Source: Corydoras sp. C115
Lineage: Eukaryota > Chordata > Actinopteri > Siluriformes > Callichthyidae
DNA: 64,000 nucleotides
Direction: 5' to 3'
NCBI GenBank assembly: GCA_019802505.1
Contig: JAFMOC010000244.1
Coordinates: 387,001 to 451,000, forward strand
Shown here: one piece after another, positions 17,262-30,017 of the stretch
How the letters are laid out: every line of letters starts with the position of its first letter
Numbering within the stretch: the first letter of the stretch is position 1
Notes under the pieces: model-generated
What the model was told of the DNA's origin: nothing
What the model saw: only the letters and a program-made list of their open reading frames with translations
The model's database searches: none
Made by a program: the position numbers and the translations under genes

Positions 17262-17697
17262 TTCTTTTGGACACATGTCCATTGGGTGTCCCGATACGTT
17301 TGAACACATGTCCCTTGGGTGTCTCTGTAGTTTTGGACACATGTCCATTGGGTGTTCCCATACTTTTGGACACGTACCCTGGGTGTCCCCATACTTTTGG
17401 ACACATGTGCATTGGGTGTCCCCATACTCTTGGACACATGTCCCTTCGGTGTCCCAATTCTGTTGGACACATGTCCATTGGGTGTCCCCATTCTTTTGGA
17501 CACATGTCCATTGGGTGTCCCAATACTTTTGAACACTCGTCCCTTGGGTATCTCCATTCTTTTGGACACATGTCCATTGGGTGTCCCAATACTTTTTAAC
17601 ACTCGTCCCTTGGGTATCCCCATACTTTTGGGCACATTCCACTTTGGTGTCCCCGTACTTTTAGACGCATGTCCATTGGGTGTCCCCATACATTTGG
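17262..17697. repeat. 33-bp minisatellite, array 2
   Basis: About 13 units of the same unit as the array at 14820, in the same orientation, 2 kb downstream. The consensus carries ccattgggtgtccc more often than cccttgggtgtccc. Confidence 0.93.
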
Positions 17698-17699
17698 TC

Positions 17700-18480
17700 A
17701 AGCTCAAAGAACGTAGAATCAATAATTATTAAATAATTAATAAAAATGAGAATAAGCGTCCACCATCGTTAAATCAGAGTGAGATGGTTGACCGGGTGTT
17801 TGTAGTTGGTCGTCTGATCCCGTCTCAGCAGATGAAGTCTCGCGTGTGGAGAGAGTTGATAAGATGCACTTCCCTCCATCTCTGTCCCTATCCCGGTGTC
17901 TTTGAAGTGCCTGAGATGGAGAACATTCAAAAGGACAGACTCGGGCGCCACGTGGGATTACGCCGTCACTTCCATCAGCTTTGAAGAGACATCAACCACC
18001 TCGCGCACCCCGTCTCTGAGGAGTTCAGCCCCCTACAGACGCAGATTAAACGACGCTATAATCTGAGCGCGGCTTCATTCCCGCGTCCCCTGAAGACCGG
18101 GAGCGTCTGAACCGCAGGGTGCGGAGATAAGCAGACGCTGCAACGTACAGAGGTTACTGTGTCCGCTTAAGACTCACGATGAGAGAATGTGATTTGGAAA
18201 GTGGGTGGAGCTTACAGCATCTCATGTTTTATTCAGTCCTTTAACAGAATTTAGGAAATTCGATTCCGAATTCCACGAGCATCAACTCTGAGTCTGATCC
18301 AGCGTTCGATTGGATTTCTGTATGAAGCATCGCGGTGAGACATCGGACTGCAGCGGTCTGATACCCGCATCGGACACTGATGTTGGTTTAAATGGCCGGC
18401 GATGGACGTTCTTTAAGGGTTAATTCCACTTCACTGTCTAAACTTCTGTATTAAAGGTGAAGTTCTGATCATCTCCCCAA
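17700..18480. other. Unique block
   Basis: No SINE, tandem repeat or convincing exon was seen. Moderate GC and isolated CpG-rich words only. Confidence 0.4.
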
Positions 18481-18482
18481 AA

Positions 18483-18765
18483 GGAGGCTTAGTGTTCTCC
18501 TGTTCTCCTCTCAGCGCTGGGGATCCAGGTTCAAATCCCAATCTGGGTGGAGTTTCCATGTTCTCCCCATGTCTGTTGCACCCAGGCTTCTCCGGTTTCC
18601 TCCCACAGTCCAAATACATGGATTCAAGGTAAATTGGCTGCTCTGAATTGCCCCTATCTGAGGTGTGTGACTGTCTGCCCAGTACCCAAAACATTCTCCA
18701 CTGGATGGGTGAAGTGAGAAGTCCCCCCCCCCCCGACCGTAGTAGATGATTAAGCAGAATTTATT
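18483..18765 (+). mobile_element. Diverged SINE copy
   Basis: It shows the body phrases 'ctctcagcgctggggatcca', 'gtttcctcccacagtccaaa' and 'attctccactggatgggtga', with a decayed head and tail. Confidence 0.72.
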
Positions 18766-19045
18766 TATAATTTATTACAATTATTATTATTATTTAGAAT
18801 TTAATAGAATTTTTGTCATTTAGAGAATTTATTGAGAAGTGAGAAGTCAACAACCTCCCCGCAACCCTAATAAAAAACCCTAATGATTAACCAGAATTTA
18901 TTTAGAATTTATTTAATTTATTATTATTATTTAGAATTATTATTATTATTTAGAATTTATTAAAATTATTATTATTATATAGAATAATTATTTTGAGTTA
19001 TTATTATTATTTAGAATTTATTAGAATTTATGTAATTCAGAGAAT

Positions 19046-19110
19046 TTATTGAGGAACCCCCTCCCCCCCCATGCGCAGTAGAGGGTTAAGCGGAACATAA
19101 TGGATGGATG
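19046..19110 (+). mobile_element. SINE 3' tail fragment
   Basis: It reads 'ttgaggaaccccctcccc' through 'agagggttaagcggaacata' to atggatggatg. It ends an AT-rich block (18760-19040) built from repeated 'tagaatttatt' and TTA runs. Confidence 0.6.
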
Positions 19111-19599
19111 TATCTGAGTAATTATCTGAGTTCGGTCTGAATCCCGATGAGCGACGATGTTTCAGGTTTTAAACTCGGTCTTAAATCCAGCGACGGAGAC
19201 AGAAAGACATTTCAGACCTCGGGGATCACGGCGCTGAGCGATAACGTGAGATAAAGAGGGAATTGTGGTCTGAATGTGAGGGTTATCACAGGATCGAGGT
19301 TGTGATCGGAGTTCTGCTGCTTTCAGCCGAAGTTAGGAACAAAGTCGTGACTCCATATCGCATTAAAGCTTTTCCGGGTTCTATTGGGTTCCCTGCACCA
19401 GCCGTCACTCTAAAAAGTCCCTATCTTACATTACAGTCTGCACATGGCACGTCACGACGCTCATCACTGTTCATGCGACACTAACAGTCTACTCTCACAC
19501 GTTTAAATAGCAACGCTGCGTGTGAATATCTCACCCGACGGGCGCGGCCGCCTCGAAATGAGCCGGGTTCAGAAACATTTCTGCCGTGTTGCCATCTAG

Positions 19600-20395
19600 A
19601 CGAATCCAGTTGCATCAAAACAACCTCTCCAGACGTCGTGGGTCGCCATATGGTTAGGTGGTGGATCACCAGCGCAGGCACCACGTGTCCAACGTCCACT
19701 GAACGATGAAACCAACTGAACGCTATTAAATCTGACTGAATTTGATCCATAGTCGACACGATACTGTGGGTTCTCCATTCACAGGAACATGGAGAACCTC
19801 ATGGAGCAGCGCATTGAGTCCAGGTAGCTGCAGCGCTCAAATAGCAATCCACCAAAGTCAGAACGCCACCTGGCTCTTAAAGTAAACGACGAGGGACATG
19901 CTGATTGGTCTACAACATGTTAAAACGATTGACGGGCTCATTACAACGTGTTCAAACACACTCATGAATAATTAAGTGGAATAGCAGTAGAATACTAATG
20001 CTAAAACACACGGACACGCCCTGAATCAATCCTGAATTAAGCCGGTTTCAAGTTTCAGCTTCGGTTAGCTTCCTTTAAACGACGGGAAAAGTGCGGCTTG
20101 CGGGCCACGGATTCCACCACTGATTCACTTAATTATTCATGAGTGTGTTTGAACACGTTGTAATGAGCCCGTCAATCGCCGTTCCCTTTAGGAGCCAGGT
20201 GGCGCTCTGACTTTGGCCGGTTGCTATTTGAGCGGTGCAGCTACCTGGACTCAATGCGCTGCTCCGTGAGGTTCTCCATGTGAGTGTGAATGGGGAACCC
20301 ACAGTGTAGTGTCGACTAAAGCCCTGTGTGTTTAACAGAACAAAGTGCAGGGTGTAAGACTGAAGGTGGAACCTCCATGTTGTTTTGATGGTGGA
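19600..20395. mobile_element. Long inverted repeat, foldback or MITE-like element
   Basis: The left arm (about 19613-19983) and the right arm (about 20111-20391) are reverse complements: catcaaaacaacctc/ttgttttgatg, gtcgacac...ctgtgggttc/aacccacag...gtcgac, tggagaacctcatggagcag/gctgctccgtgaggttctcc, ctcatgaataattaagtg/cacttaattattcatgag. The loop is about 130 bp. No transposase is seen. A related partial copy lies at 62090-62225. Confidence 0.82.
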
Positions 20396-20729
20396 TTTTT
20401 TATTTTTTTTTTCTCTTTGATGCCGATAAAGAAATGCATTCTTGTTCTCTTCAGTTCTTTCATGAAGGGTTCTAACAGACGAGTGTCTGAGCCTCGATTT
20501 TTTTTTTTTTTTTTTTTTTGTCTCATCCGGCCTCTCTGCTGTGTTTCGCAACAGAAGGCTGAACTAAAGAACAGATGCACAGATGCCGTCTGACAAAAGC
20601 GGCTAAGAACCCATCCAGAAAAGTTTGGGCGAAGCTCGTCATCAGACTTCACTCGCGGTGAAAACAGGCTCTTTGGTGGGGCGTGAAAACACACACCAAA
20701 GGAGAAGATGTGTCTACTGATGTTCCAGA

Positions 20730-20765
<36 letters not shown>

Positions 20766-21276
20766 GGTCCTCCACTCGAGCTCCGTCATGCGCTGGGTCC
20801 GGGGCTCTCAGGATGAGGTAATGCATTCGGGAGGGGACGGGATCCACAAAGCGCCGACTCAAAACACCACCACGGTTCCATCTGTTGGGAAGCCGAGGAG
20901 CGAAGTCTCGCTGCCGGGACGGTGTTCTTGGCAAACGCGGCTGTTCTTGGCTGTTATGACTCTGTCTCCGGCTGTGAGAACTGCAAACCTATAAATATAT
21001 TAATCAGAAACCTAACGTCGTCTAATGTATGAAAACACCACGCCGCACGCCTTCCGCGTCTTCGGGGTTCCAGAGTTGAATCTGATTTTGGATTCTGACA
21101 TGTTGCTGCCACCTTCCACACGGCAAAAATAACAAAACATCGACGTTAAAAAATACGAAAAATAAACACAAAGCAGGAAAACGTAGACGAATCGATAAAG
21201 AGAGTGAACTGATCTCGTTAGGATTTCTTAAAATAAGAAAAAAACGAGTAAAAACTGGATTATTCTATTAACTTCC

Positions 21277-21601
21277 ATCCATTATCCTCTATTAGGGTCA
21301 CGGGGGGGGGGGGGGGAGATACACCATCCAGGGGAGAACGTTTCGGGCGCTGGGCAGATACACCCAGGACAGGATGCCAATCTATCGCTGGGCACACACT
21401 CACTCACACACACACACACTATATGGGGAATTCAATTGACTTGATCCATGTTTTTTGGACTGTGGCAGGAAACCGGAGAACCCGGAGGAAACCCACACGG
21501 ATACGGGGAGAATGTGGAAACTCCACCCAGATTGGGATTCAAACCTGGATCTCCAGCGCTGAGAGGAGAACATGCCAACCACTAAGCCACCGTGCCGCCC
21601 T
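21277..21601 (-). mobile_element. tRNA-derived SINE, near full length
   Basis: It is inverted, with a poly-G expansion at the tail-side junction (about 21303-21317) and a head ending gccaccgtgccgccct. The flanks share gattatt. Confidence 0.86.
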
Positions 21602-21732
21602 AGATTATTATTATTATTTATTTCACTGAGAAAACTATTGAAGTTAAAAACAATTTTCGTTTTATTTATTAAAGATTTTCAACCTCGTTAAGATTTACTT
21701 TTTTAATGTAATTTTTTATATATATATAAGTA

Positions 21733-21763
<31 letters not shown>

Positions 21764-22377
21764 AACTATGATCACCACAACACTAACGTACTGACTCTCT
21801 AGGATCCTGAGGAGGTTTATTTACTCTACAACCACCAAGTAGCGATTCAAGACGCTTTATCTTAGCGAGCCATCAAACTGCGCCCCACCCCCCCCCCCCA
21901 CACCTCGAATTAGGGCGTGTCAGTGTGTCTTAGCTGTCATGGCGACGAGATTCATGGTTGTGTTTTGTGCATCGCATGCGTTTAAACCGATCGGCGCGTC
22001 GCCTTCTGTAGAGGACTGAAGATTCTATATGTTCCTCACAGGTGCCGTTTTAATTACCTTCATCATCTGCCTCATTTCCCCTCACCTGCTACCACTCACA
22101 CTAACCCCCCCCCACACACACACACACACACCATACACACACACACACACACTGCGAGTCGCTCAACAGCAAATCGATTAGCGCTTAGTTCTATGTAAAT
22201 TTTATCACCTTTAAAGTAAACAGAGGTTCAAACACCGTGGCGTCATGGCGACACGTTGAGGGTGGAGTCCATCCGTAAGTCGTATGAGAGCCGGGCTGCC
22301 GGGGGGGGGCGTGGAGAACCATACAGAACCAGTATGGTTGGGGTTACATGTAGGGAATGTGTACTGCGGTATGACTC

Positions 22378-22595
22378 TCTTGCAGGAGACTCGTCAAAAT
22401 GTCCCCCTCCATCACCCCCCCACACCACCCCCCCCCCCATCACCTGCTGCATGGTCCATAGGTGATGGGGGAGGGGGGGTAGTGGGGATGATGGAGGGGG
22501 ACATTTTGACACTCTTGCAGGAGACTCGTCAAAATGTCCCCCTCCAACACCCCCACCACACCCCCCCCATCACCTATGGACCACGCAGCAGGTCA
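22378..22595. repeat. C/G-rich palindromic cluster
   Basis: gtcaaaatgtccccctcc (22393) is mirrored as ggagggggacattttgac (22493-22510) across poly-C and poly-G arms. Then cttgcaggagactcgtcaaa repeats directly at 22514, and catcacctatggaccacgca (22569) is the inverse of 22446-22465. It is capable of a large hairpin and G-quadruplex forms. Confidence 0.85.
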
Positions 22596-22599
22596 GGGT

Positions 22600-23060
22600 T
22601 CAAACCTCAGGCGGTCGAGGTGCGAGATCCGAAGCTTTCCGCGTTTGTGGAACAGCAGAGATCTGAGGCGTGGCGTCCGCTCGCCCGTCTGATGTCCCAC
22701 TTCACGCGCAACTTCATTTCCATAATTTCTCGACATGTTCAATTTTCACCTGCGGCTCCCCGGCGTCCCGCTTCCTGCACACGCAGCGTTCGCATGCGGC
22801 CGTGCGGATTTGCGCGTGATAACCGAGACGCCGGCGCGTTCCCTGATCTCGCAACGCTCAGCAGGCCGCCGCTTCGGGGACGCGTCGTTATTTCCGCGTG
22901 GAATACGCAAAGGCAACACAGCCGAGGGTCTCGGCGTCAGGGGACGGGAGCAGACGGCCCGGCGGCGGCCGAACGGGTGCGCGCGTGCACCGCCGGGACC
23001 GACGCCCGGGCTGTGATTGGCTGTGGACGTGCGATGGGAGTTCTGAAGACCTGAGTGTGT
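22600..23060. promoter_or_regulatory. Candidate CpG island
   Basis: It is rich in CpG (runs such as gcccggcggcggccgaacgg and gcgcgcgtgcaccgccggga) and carries an inverted CCAAT motif (gtgattggctg) near 23012. No exon or transcript start can be assigned, so the role is open. It may be simply a GC-rich unique block. Confidence 0.35.
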
Positions 23061-23290
23061 GATGATTAATGATGCTTTTATTACGGAATCGCGGAGCAGC
23101 TGCCAATCTGCCCTCCGTCAGCCGGCAGTGACGGAGTTAAATCGCCTCAGCCACATGCAGGGGCTCGCCGGACTGATCCGCCACCCACACGCGCATAAAT
23201 CATATTTTGGTGATACGTCGATGGAACTGATTCGTTCATTTGTCTTACCAAGCTCTCAATGAATCATCATAAGAGGGACTAGCTGTAGGG

Positions 23291-23292
<2 letters not shown>

Positions 23293-23325
<33 letters not shown>

Positions 23326-23803
23326 TACACACACATATACATATACATAAAGACACACACATATACACATATAGACATTGATACAGACACATACACGCAC
23401 ACACATACATATACACATATAGACATACACACACATACATATACACATATAGACATACACACACATATACACATATAGACACACACACACATACATATAC
23501 ACATATAGACATGCATACACACACATATACACATACATATAGACATACACACAGACATATACACATACATGCACACATATAGACATGCATACACACACAT
23601 ATAGACATACACACACACACACACATATATACACATACATGCACACATATAGACATACATACACACACATATAGACATACACACACACACATATACACAT
23701 ACATGCACACATATCGACATGCATACACACAAATATAGACATACACACACACACACACATATACACATACATGCACACATATAGACATACACACACACAC
23801 ATA
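23293..23803. repeat. Compound CA/ATAC microsatellite
   Basis: About 510 bp of acacacatatacacatatag-like units with gacatacac and atgcatac interruptions. Open frames of Cys/Val/Tyr repeats on the minus strand are artefacts. Confidence 0.93.
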
Positions 23804-23994
23804 CATATTTGAAATGAAGCAGACAGAGGTGGAGGAACGGAGGAGACGTGTAGGATCCACTGGAGGGGTGTGAACGGGGGGGGGGGGGGGGGTGTTTGGT
23901 GCTGATGCTTTAAATACACAGCGAACAGAAAAGTGTGAGCACTCAATTAAAAGGTGATGCTACCGCTCACACACGCTGCTGGATCTACATCACG

Positions 23995-23997
<3 letters not shown>

Positions 23998-24041
<44 letters not shown>

Positions 24042-24190
24042 CCTTAGAAAATAACTAAAATACACCTTGGCCTAACCACCACCCCATCGCTTTCCTTAAA
24101 AAAAAAGATCCATCTACCCATCACCCCAAAACTAACCCCATCTCTCACCCCACAACATTAAGGAAGGAAAAACTCTCACACACAGACACA

Positions 24191-24242
<52 letters not shown>

Positions 24243-24335
24243 TATGCCAGCCCAACTTTTATTCCTACAATTTCTTTATTATTTTTCAGATTCAGAACGG
24301 AAACATAGAGCAGAATTAAACTGCACATGTGCTGG

Positions 24336-24394
<59 letters not shown>

Positions 24395-24416
24395 ATGTGT
24401 GTGTGTGTGTGTGTGT
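23998..24416. repeat. Cluster of CA and GT microsatellites
   Basis: CA runs at 23998-24040 and 24176-24240 and GT runs at 24333-24416 lie within 420 bp. The opposite-strand repeats could pair with each other. Confidence 0.92.
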
Positions 24417-25949
24417 TAGTCACAGGATCAGAAGACATTTTGACCCTCTGAGGCTAATTAAAGTAGAGCAGCGAGCTAATGGCACAGTGCCTCTTACCCA
24501 AACTAAACATCTGGTTCCACAGCAGAGCGGAGAACGCGGCGTCTCTGCGGCCGCCCTGTTCAAACAGGCAGGTACAGAGCTGTACACTCAGCCTCGGTCC
24601 ACATGGCACGGAAATAAAAATAACAAGGTCACATGCTCAGACGTGGCGTGCGTGACCTCACACGGCCTCGTCGGTCCAGCGGTACACGACCCTCGGGGTG
24701 CGGGTTCTTAATCGTGTGCTGGTTTTCAGTTAAATACATTCGGAGGGGTCATGGATTCACCACGGGCTCGGTGATGGAACGCTTCCACCGGGTCTGCGTG
24801 TGTTTACATGCTGCAGCACTCGCTAAATCAATGCGTCAGTTCACATTAAAGGGGACACGCTCGGGGACACACACTCGGGACGGAAGGGAGTGTTAAAATG
24901 ACACAGGTGACCGCTTTATTTTTTCGGAAATCACCTCGTTTTGTGTTTCCACGACAATTAACACGAGTTGGAAGTAAAAATGTTCTATCGAGAACCATTA
25001 TATCATCAAAAGAACCCTTAAAGAACCATCTCTGTGGTAACCTTGGACATTAAGCTTCCCATTTTAGTTCCACACTTGCATTAAGACACATCCCATAATC
25101 GTTTGTGTGGCAGGGTGTGGACATACGGACGGCACTCGAAGAAAGAGGAGGAACTGAGGGCAAAAGAGGGTAATTAAAGGTAATTAAGGCACCAGGCAGA
25201 AGGTTCTGCTAATGATCTGTGAGCAGGGGGTATAAGACACAGAAGGTTCCCAGTGGGGACGAGTCTGAGATGATGGTGGTTCCTGTGTCTCTGGTCCTCA
25301 TTATGTGGGTGATGGTGACATAGGTGAGGTTGGCGCCTCAAAACCAGGCTGATGAACCCCCCGTATGAACCCTAACTCTGTGCACAAGGGCGTAGTCCTG
25401 CAAAAAGAATGAAGCTTTCCCTAAAATGTTGACAATCTGTAAACTTAAAAGCAGATAAAGGTCTGTCAAAGTCCCCGAATCATCGGTGCTGGGTGAGGCT
25501 TACGTTGTCGGAAGGAGGCTGAGGAGGAGTCCACCAAAGTTATCACGGCCGACCCTCTCCTCCGACCCCCCCCTCTTCAAATGGTGGTGGCTGTGAGTCA
25601 CTTTGGATGAAAGGGTCTTCAGGGTTCTGGAACAAAGCCAGCGGAGCGTCCGTGTCCAAACGGGTCTAATTAATAAGAGTTCTTCACCCGTTGTAGATTT
25701 CCGCATTAGCGCGGACCTCAAATTAGCATGTTTCACTACAAATCAGCCTCTAAATGGGTGGATTGGCCCCGAGTGAGAACGAGGTAATTACCCTCCCTTA
25801 CACACACAGTCAGCAGCAGTAAAGATTTTAATTGCACTGGTTTTAAATCGTCTCGTTCTCGGTTCCACTGGCGGTTTAACTTCAGGCGTACACTAGATTA
25901 AACGGCCCCCTTACCCCCGTGATGAATGCCACACCGGCCTCGCGCTACG
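24417..25949. other. Unique block
   Basis: About 1.5 kb with little repeat content apart from a possible tail of a second-family SINE (tgagtcactttggatgaaag, about 25594). No exon could be supported on either strand. Confidence 0.4.
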
Positions 25950-26140
25950 GTCAGGGGGTTGTGGGAGCTGAGCGGTTGGTTAGAGTGTTGGGTTCCTATC
26001 ATGAAGGTTGGGGATTCAAATTCCAGGGGATTCAAATTCCACCAATGTGGGCCCTCGAGCAAGGCCCCTAACCCCGGGGGGGGCTGTATTATGGGTTACC
26101 CTGTACTCTGATCCACAAACGAGGAACTTGGGGTACATTT
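25950..26140 (+). mobile_element. Probable second tRNA-derived SINE family
   Basis: It starts 'ggttggttagagtgttgggt' with a B-box-like 'ggggattcaaattcc' (present twice in tandem), then 'gcaaggcccctaaccccggg'. This order is typical of another fish SINE. The family assignment is from memory. Confidence 0.55.
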
Positions 26141-26174
26141 AAGTCAATAAATTATCTGGAAAATGAGTTAAGAA

Positions 26175-26450
26175 TTGGGGCATCACAACATCAGTGGTTA
26201 GCATGTTCTCCTCTCAGCGCTGGAGATCCAAATTCGAATGCCGATCTGGGTGGAGTTTGCATGTTCTCCCCATGGGTTTCTTGGACTTCCACAGTCCAAA
26301 AACATGGACTCAACATGAATTGGCTGCTCTAAATTGCCTCTATATAGTGTTAGCCCGTGATGGACGGGCATCCTGTCCCGGGTGTGTCTGCCCAGCACCC
26401 GAAACGTCCCCAACGCGTTAAGCTGAAGATAATGAGATAATGAGATGATT
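26175..26450 (+). mobile_element. SINE copy, diverged
   Basis: It has 'cagtggttagcatgttctcc', the B-box region aattcgaatgccgatctggg, and the body to 'aagctgaagataatgagata'. The middle is shortened. Confidence 0.75.
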
Positions 26451-29170
26451 AATTCCTGATCTTCTGCATCGTCATCACTCCCTTTGCGAGTCGCAGCCTC
26501 TTCATTGGACTCCGTCTCCAACATCGCAGGCCTCGCCGCCGTCCTGTAACGTTTCCCGCTAACGTTTATTTCGTAGACGAAGGCATTATACCTGTTTGTT
26601 TAGGGATTTAATTCTTTCAGACTTTCTGATGGAGACATCCTGCCAGAGACTGCCGCTGTTTGAAGAGCTTCACTCTCCATTTAAACTGCTGGCAGAAAAA
26701 CGGATGCTTCGTGTCCAAGCTTATAAATAATAAAGCTTTTTTTTAGGGGGGGGGGGGGGTACGTGTGGGGTGGGGGGCGAGTTGGGAGATCAGTGAACCA
26801 GTACAGACTGCCAAAGTCCTACAGCTGGCGGTAATTACCAAGTATAACCAGGTTTGATGCGAGAAGGTTGTTGGACTTTTTTTAGTTTTTTTTTGTTATT
26901 CATCTGGATTTTGCATTTTTAATTGCTTCCTGCACCAAACAAACCTGAGCTAAACGCTGTGGGGCAAAGTGGAGATTTTTAAAAAAAAAAATTTTGCCTC
27001 CCGGCGCACGTTTACCAAGTCGGCGGATTCCAAAAAATAATGCACAACAAATTAGCCATTCTGGTTCATGCATTATTAACACAAACAGAGGAACTACAGA
27101 GACGTGTTCACGCCGCCGCATTAAAGAGACGCTACGCCACTGTGTTTAAAGGTCAGCCTCATTATTCAGCGCCTCACTGTATCACACCGGACCCGGCCGA
27201 CTGGGACAACGTCCTCCATTAGGTCAAAATAACAGAATTCATTCATTACCATCTTCATAGCCTGCTGATATCAAACTAATTATTATCACTAATGAAGGAA
27301 TCAATAATTCAGGAGTTTATTATAACGATATGCTGACTCATCGGCTGCATCACATTTATATTTATATATTAGATTTATATCTGGGGTCCGGGGTCTGGGG
27401 CCAATTCCGAAATCAGGTTTTGGCCTCGATAAGGTTCGATGTGGTGCATAGCTTTATGAACGAAAACATCATCGCCACAGATAATGTGTACAGTGGCTCC
27501 CCCTAGTGAGGAAAGTTTCCTTTTTAGTATCATCTCATCATCATCAGATTGATCCTTTACTAGGGACTAGTATTCAGTATTCAGCTAGGGGCAATTTAGA
27601 ACAGCCAACTCACCTTGAATCTTTTTGAACTGTGGGAGGAACCCAGAGAACTTAAAAAAAACACACACACACGGACACGGGGAGGACATGGAAACTTCAC
27701 CCAGATCGGGATTCGAACCAGGATCCCCAGCACCTGTTTCCTTTATTTATTTTGTGTGTAGCGCCACCTAATGGATGACGTCGCGTATGGTCATCCTAGG
27801 CATCGTTTACCTCCATGCATGCTATGTGAGGTGTTTTTATTGATTTATTACCTTAATATGCTTAATATAGCTGTTTGTGCATTTCCGCCCCGTGTGGTCG
27901 GCTTGGGTATTGCACACATTCCATCATGCCGTGCCAGGCATGCCACAGTATTCCGATGATGACGACGATGTCCGATGCTTTTCGGATGGGTCCGCCCCGA
28001 TCGCAATCCCGAATAATTTTTTTCTCCACCCAAATTAAACCCATTTGCGAGGCTCGCGAGGCGTGCATGTTATTACATGTTGCGTAAAAGATGCTTAGGC
28101 TATATCAGGTTCTCCGAGTGATTTTGCGCGCCATCTGGCCGGGCTCTGAGTGCAAAAGTGGTGCGGCGTGACAAAAGCATGGCGACGGCGTCTTCGGTTC
28201 TATAGGCTTTTCATTCATTTTCGCGTCGAGACTGACGCTCAGAGCTGCGGGGCGCCGTGATTCGCTCACATCTGCCTGTGGACTCACAGTCGGCGGCGCA
28301 ATGAGTAAAGCATCATTACCTGTCCTTGAGGATTACCATACCCCCCCGTCACCCCCCCACGCACACACACACCTACAAACACAGAGCAAGCATTGCCATG
28401 GCTCTGGAACAAAGGTAATCACACACTCAGCTGCTCCTCACACCAAAAGCCTTTTTTATTATTTTTTTCTCGGATAATGGGAAGCTCGGGCGGGCGTCAC
28501 CATGCGTGCGTTGGTTACACACGCTGTAAAACGGCGTGCTTGCATCATCTTTGCATAAAAAGGCGCGAAGGCAGCGCGGCATCGTGCGTCCGGATTCTAC
28601 GGCGCCAACGTTGGCATGTTCTAATCCCGATCAGACCGAATGGTTTAACGAGATCCACAGACCGAATCGAACAGCTGCCCGAGGAAACGTCTCTGCAACC
28701 GTCTGCACGTAGAATACAGACCAGAGGACCGGCTGTAATCTGCAGAATTAACAGAGAACCGGAAGAACAGAGAGAACAGTGGGAAACACGGCCCGGCGAA
28801 AGAGAACAAGTGGAACCGCGGTACACATCTGTTTGCCGCCGTCTCTGACAAATCCCCGGCATCTGCACGCCGCAGAGTGAAGAGTAAAGACAGATCGCCG
28901 GGGATCACGGGTGATGAGTACGGCAGCCAGCGAGGGAGGGAACCGACGCGAGGGGCGGGACAGCGACGCCTCGGCAGGTTCCATCGTTTACGCCGCGCTG
29001 CGGAAGGTGGTGGATCACAGAGATGGAGGCTGGCGTATTTTATTACGTCTTGATCATGTACAAGATTCACGTCATGGCTTTGGGTTGAATCGGGGTTCCA
29101 ATTCAGACCTGTGGATTGTGATGGCTCCGGGGCCACATACTCCGGGACTTTTCAGAGGTATGGCGCTTTG
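26451..29170. other. Mostly unique block with one SINE fragment
   Basis: It contains a poly-G run (26747-26759), the fragment at 27536-27735 and a CpG-containing region at 28100-29000. Open frames here are short and resemble no family known to me. Confidence 0.4.
27536..27735 (-). mobile_element. SINE fragment
   Basis: It shows 'gggcaatttagaacagcc', 'tttttgaactgtgggagg' and 'tcgggattcgaaccaggatc'. The head end is missing. Confidence 0.65.
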
Positions 29171-29172
29171 AG

Positions 29173-29262
29173 CCTGAACCGCCAAAGAGCAGGCCGAAGC
29201 AACAGCGGCAAGAAAAAAACTTTTAAGGAAGAAATCTTGTGAGGACCGAGGCTCAGTGGGGG
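29173..29262 (+). repeat. Second dispersed family, short copy
   Basis: It has 'aaagagcaggccgaagcaac', 'ttttaaggaagaaatcttg' and 'tgaggaccgaggctcagtgg', the core shared with three longer copies. It abuts a SINE insertion. Confidence 0.7.
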
Positions 29263-29315
29263 ACTCGTCCTCAGTGAGTGGGACTGTTGAGATTGTGCAG
29301 TCATCAGGTGTCCAT

Positions 29316-29661
29316 CAGTCCATCCATTATCTGCCATTTATCCTCTACTAGGGTCGTGGGGGAGGGTTCCCCATGTCCATCCAGAGGAGAACGTGTCGGG
29401 CGCTGGGCAGATACACCCAGGACAGGGCGCCAATCTTTTGCTGGGCACACTCTCACACACACACTCTATATATGGGGCAATTTGGAGAACTCAATTGCCC
29501 TTGATCCATGTTTTTGGACTGTGGGATGAAACCGGAGAACCCGGAGGGAACCCACGCGGACACGGGGAGAACATGGAAACTCCACCCAGATTGGGGTCCG
29601 AACTGGGAATCCCCAGCGCTGAGAGGAGAACATGCTAAACCACTAAGCCTCCGTGCCACCT
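29316..29661 (-). mobile_element. tRNA-derived SINE, full length
   Basis: The flanks atcaggtgtccat (29303-29315) and atcacgtgtccat (29662-29674) differ by one base, indicating a target duplication. The head ends ccgtgccacc. Confidence 0.88.
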
Positions 29662-30017
29662 ATCACGTGTCCATGTTTGAAAATTGGAAAATGGACATCA
29701 GTTCAGTTCGAATCTCAGAAGTCATTCATGAACTTGTCCCCGTTTCACCGCTTCATGGAAACAACACACATCTTTATCTGCGTCGGAACAGATGTGCTGA
29801 GTGTGTCATCTGCCGGCGGAGTGAGCGCCTCCAAGAGGGCTTTAATTAACCCACAGTCCCACATGCTCGGAATAACCCCGCGCATGGTTTGCAGGGACTG
29901 TATGCAGGTTGCAGCAGACGTGGCGGTGTGTCCTACTGTCTGTATAACCCCATCACCCTCCATATCAATATCAATACAATATAAATACAATAAAATATAA
30001 ATATCAATATAAATACA

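Noticed and set aside
17195..17732. Overlapping open frames of 99-217 codons on both strands
   Set aside because: All are translations of the 33-bp minisatellite, whose unit is divisible by three.
23256..23946. Minus-strand open frames of 180-217 codons rich in Cys, Val and Tyr
   Set aside because: They are translations of a CA/ATAC microsatellite.
28911..29171. Possible coding exon in an 86-codon open frame
   Set aside because: No splice signals in matching phase, no recognisable family, and its end runs into a dispersed repeat.
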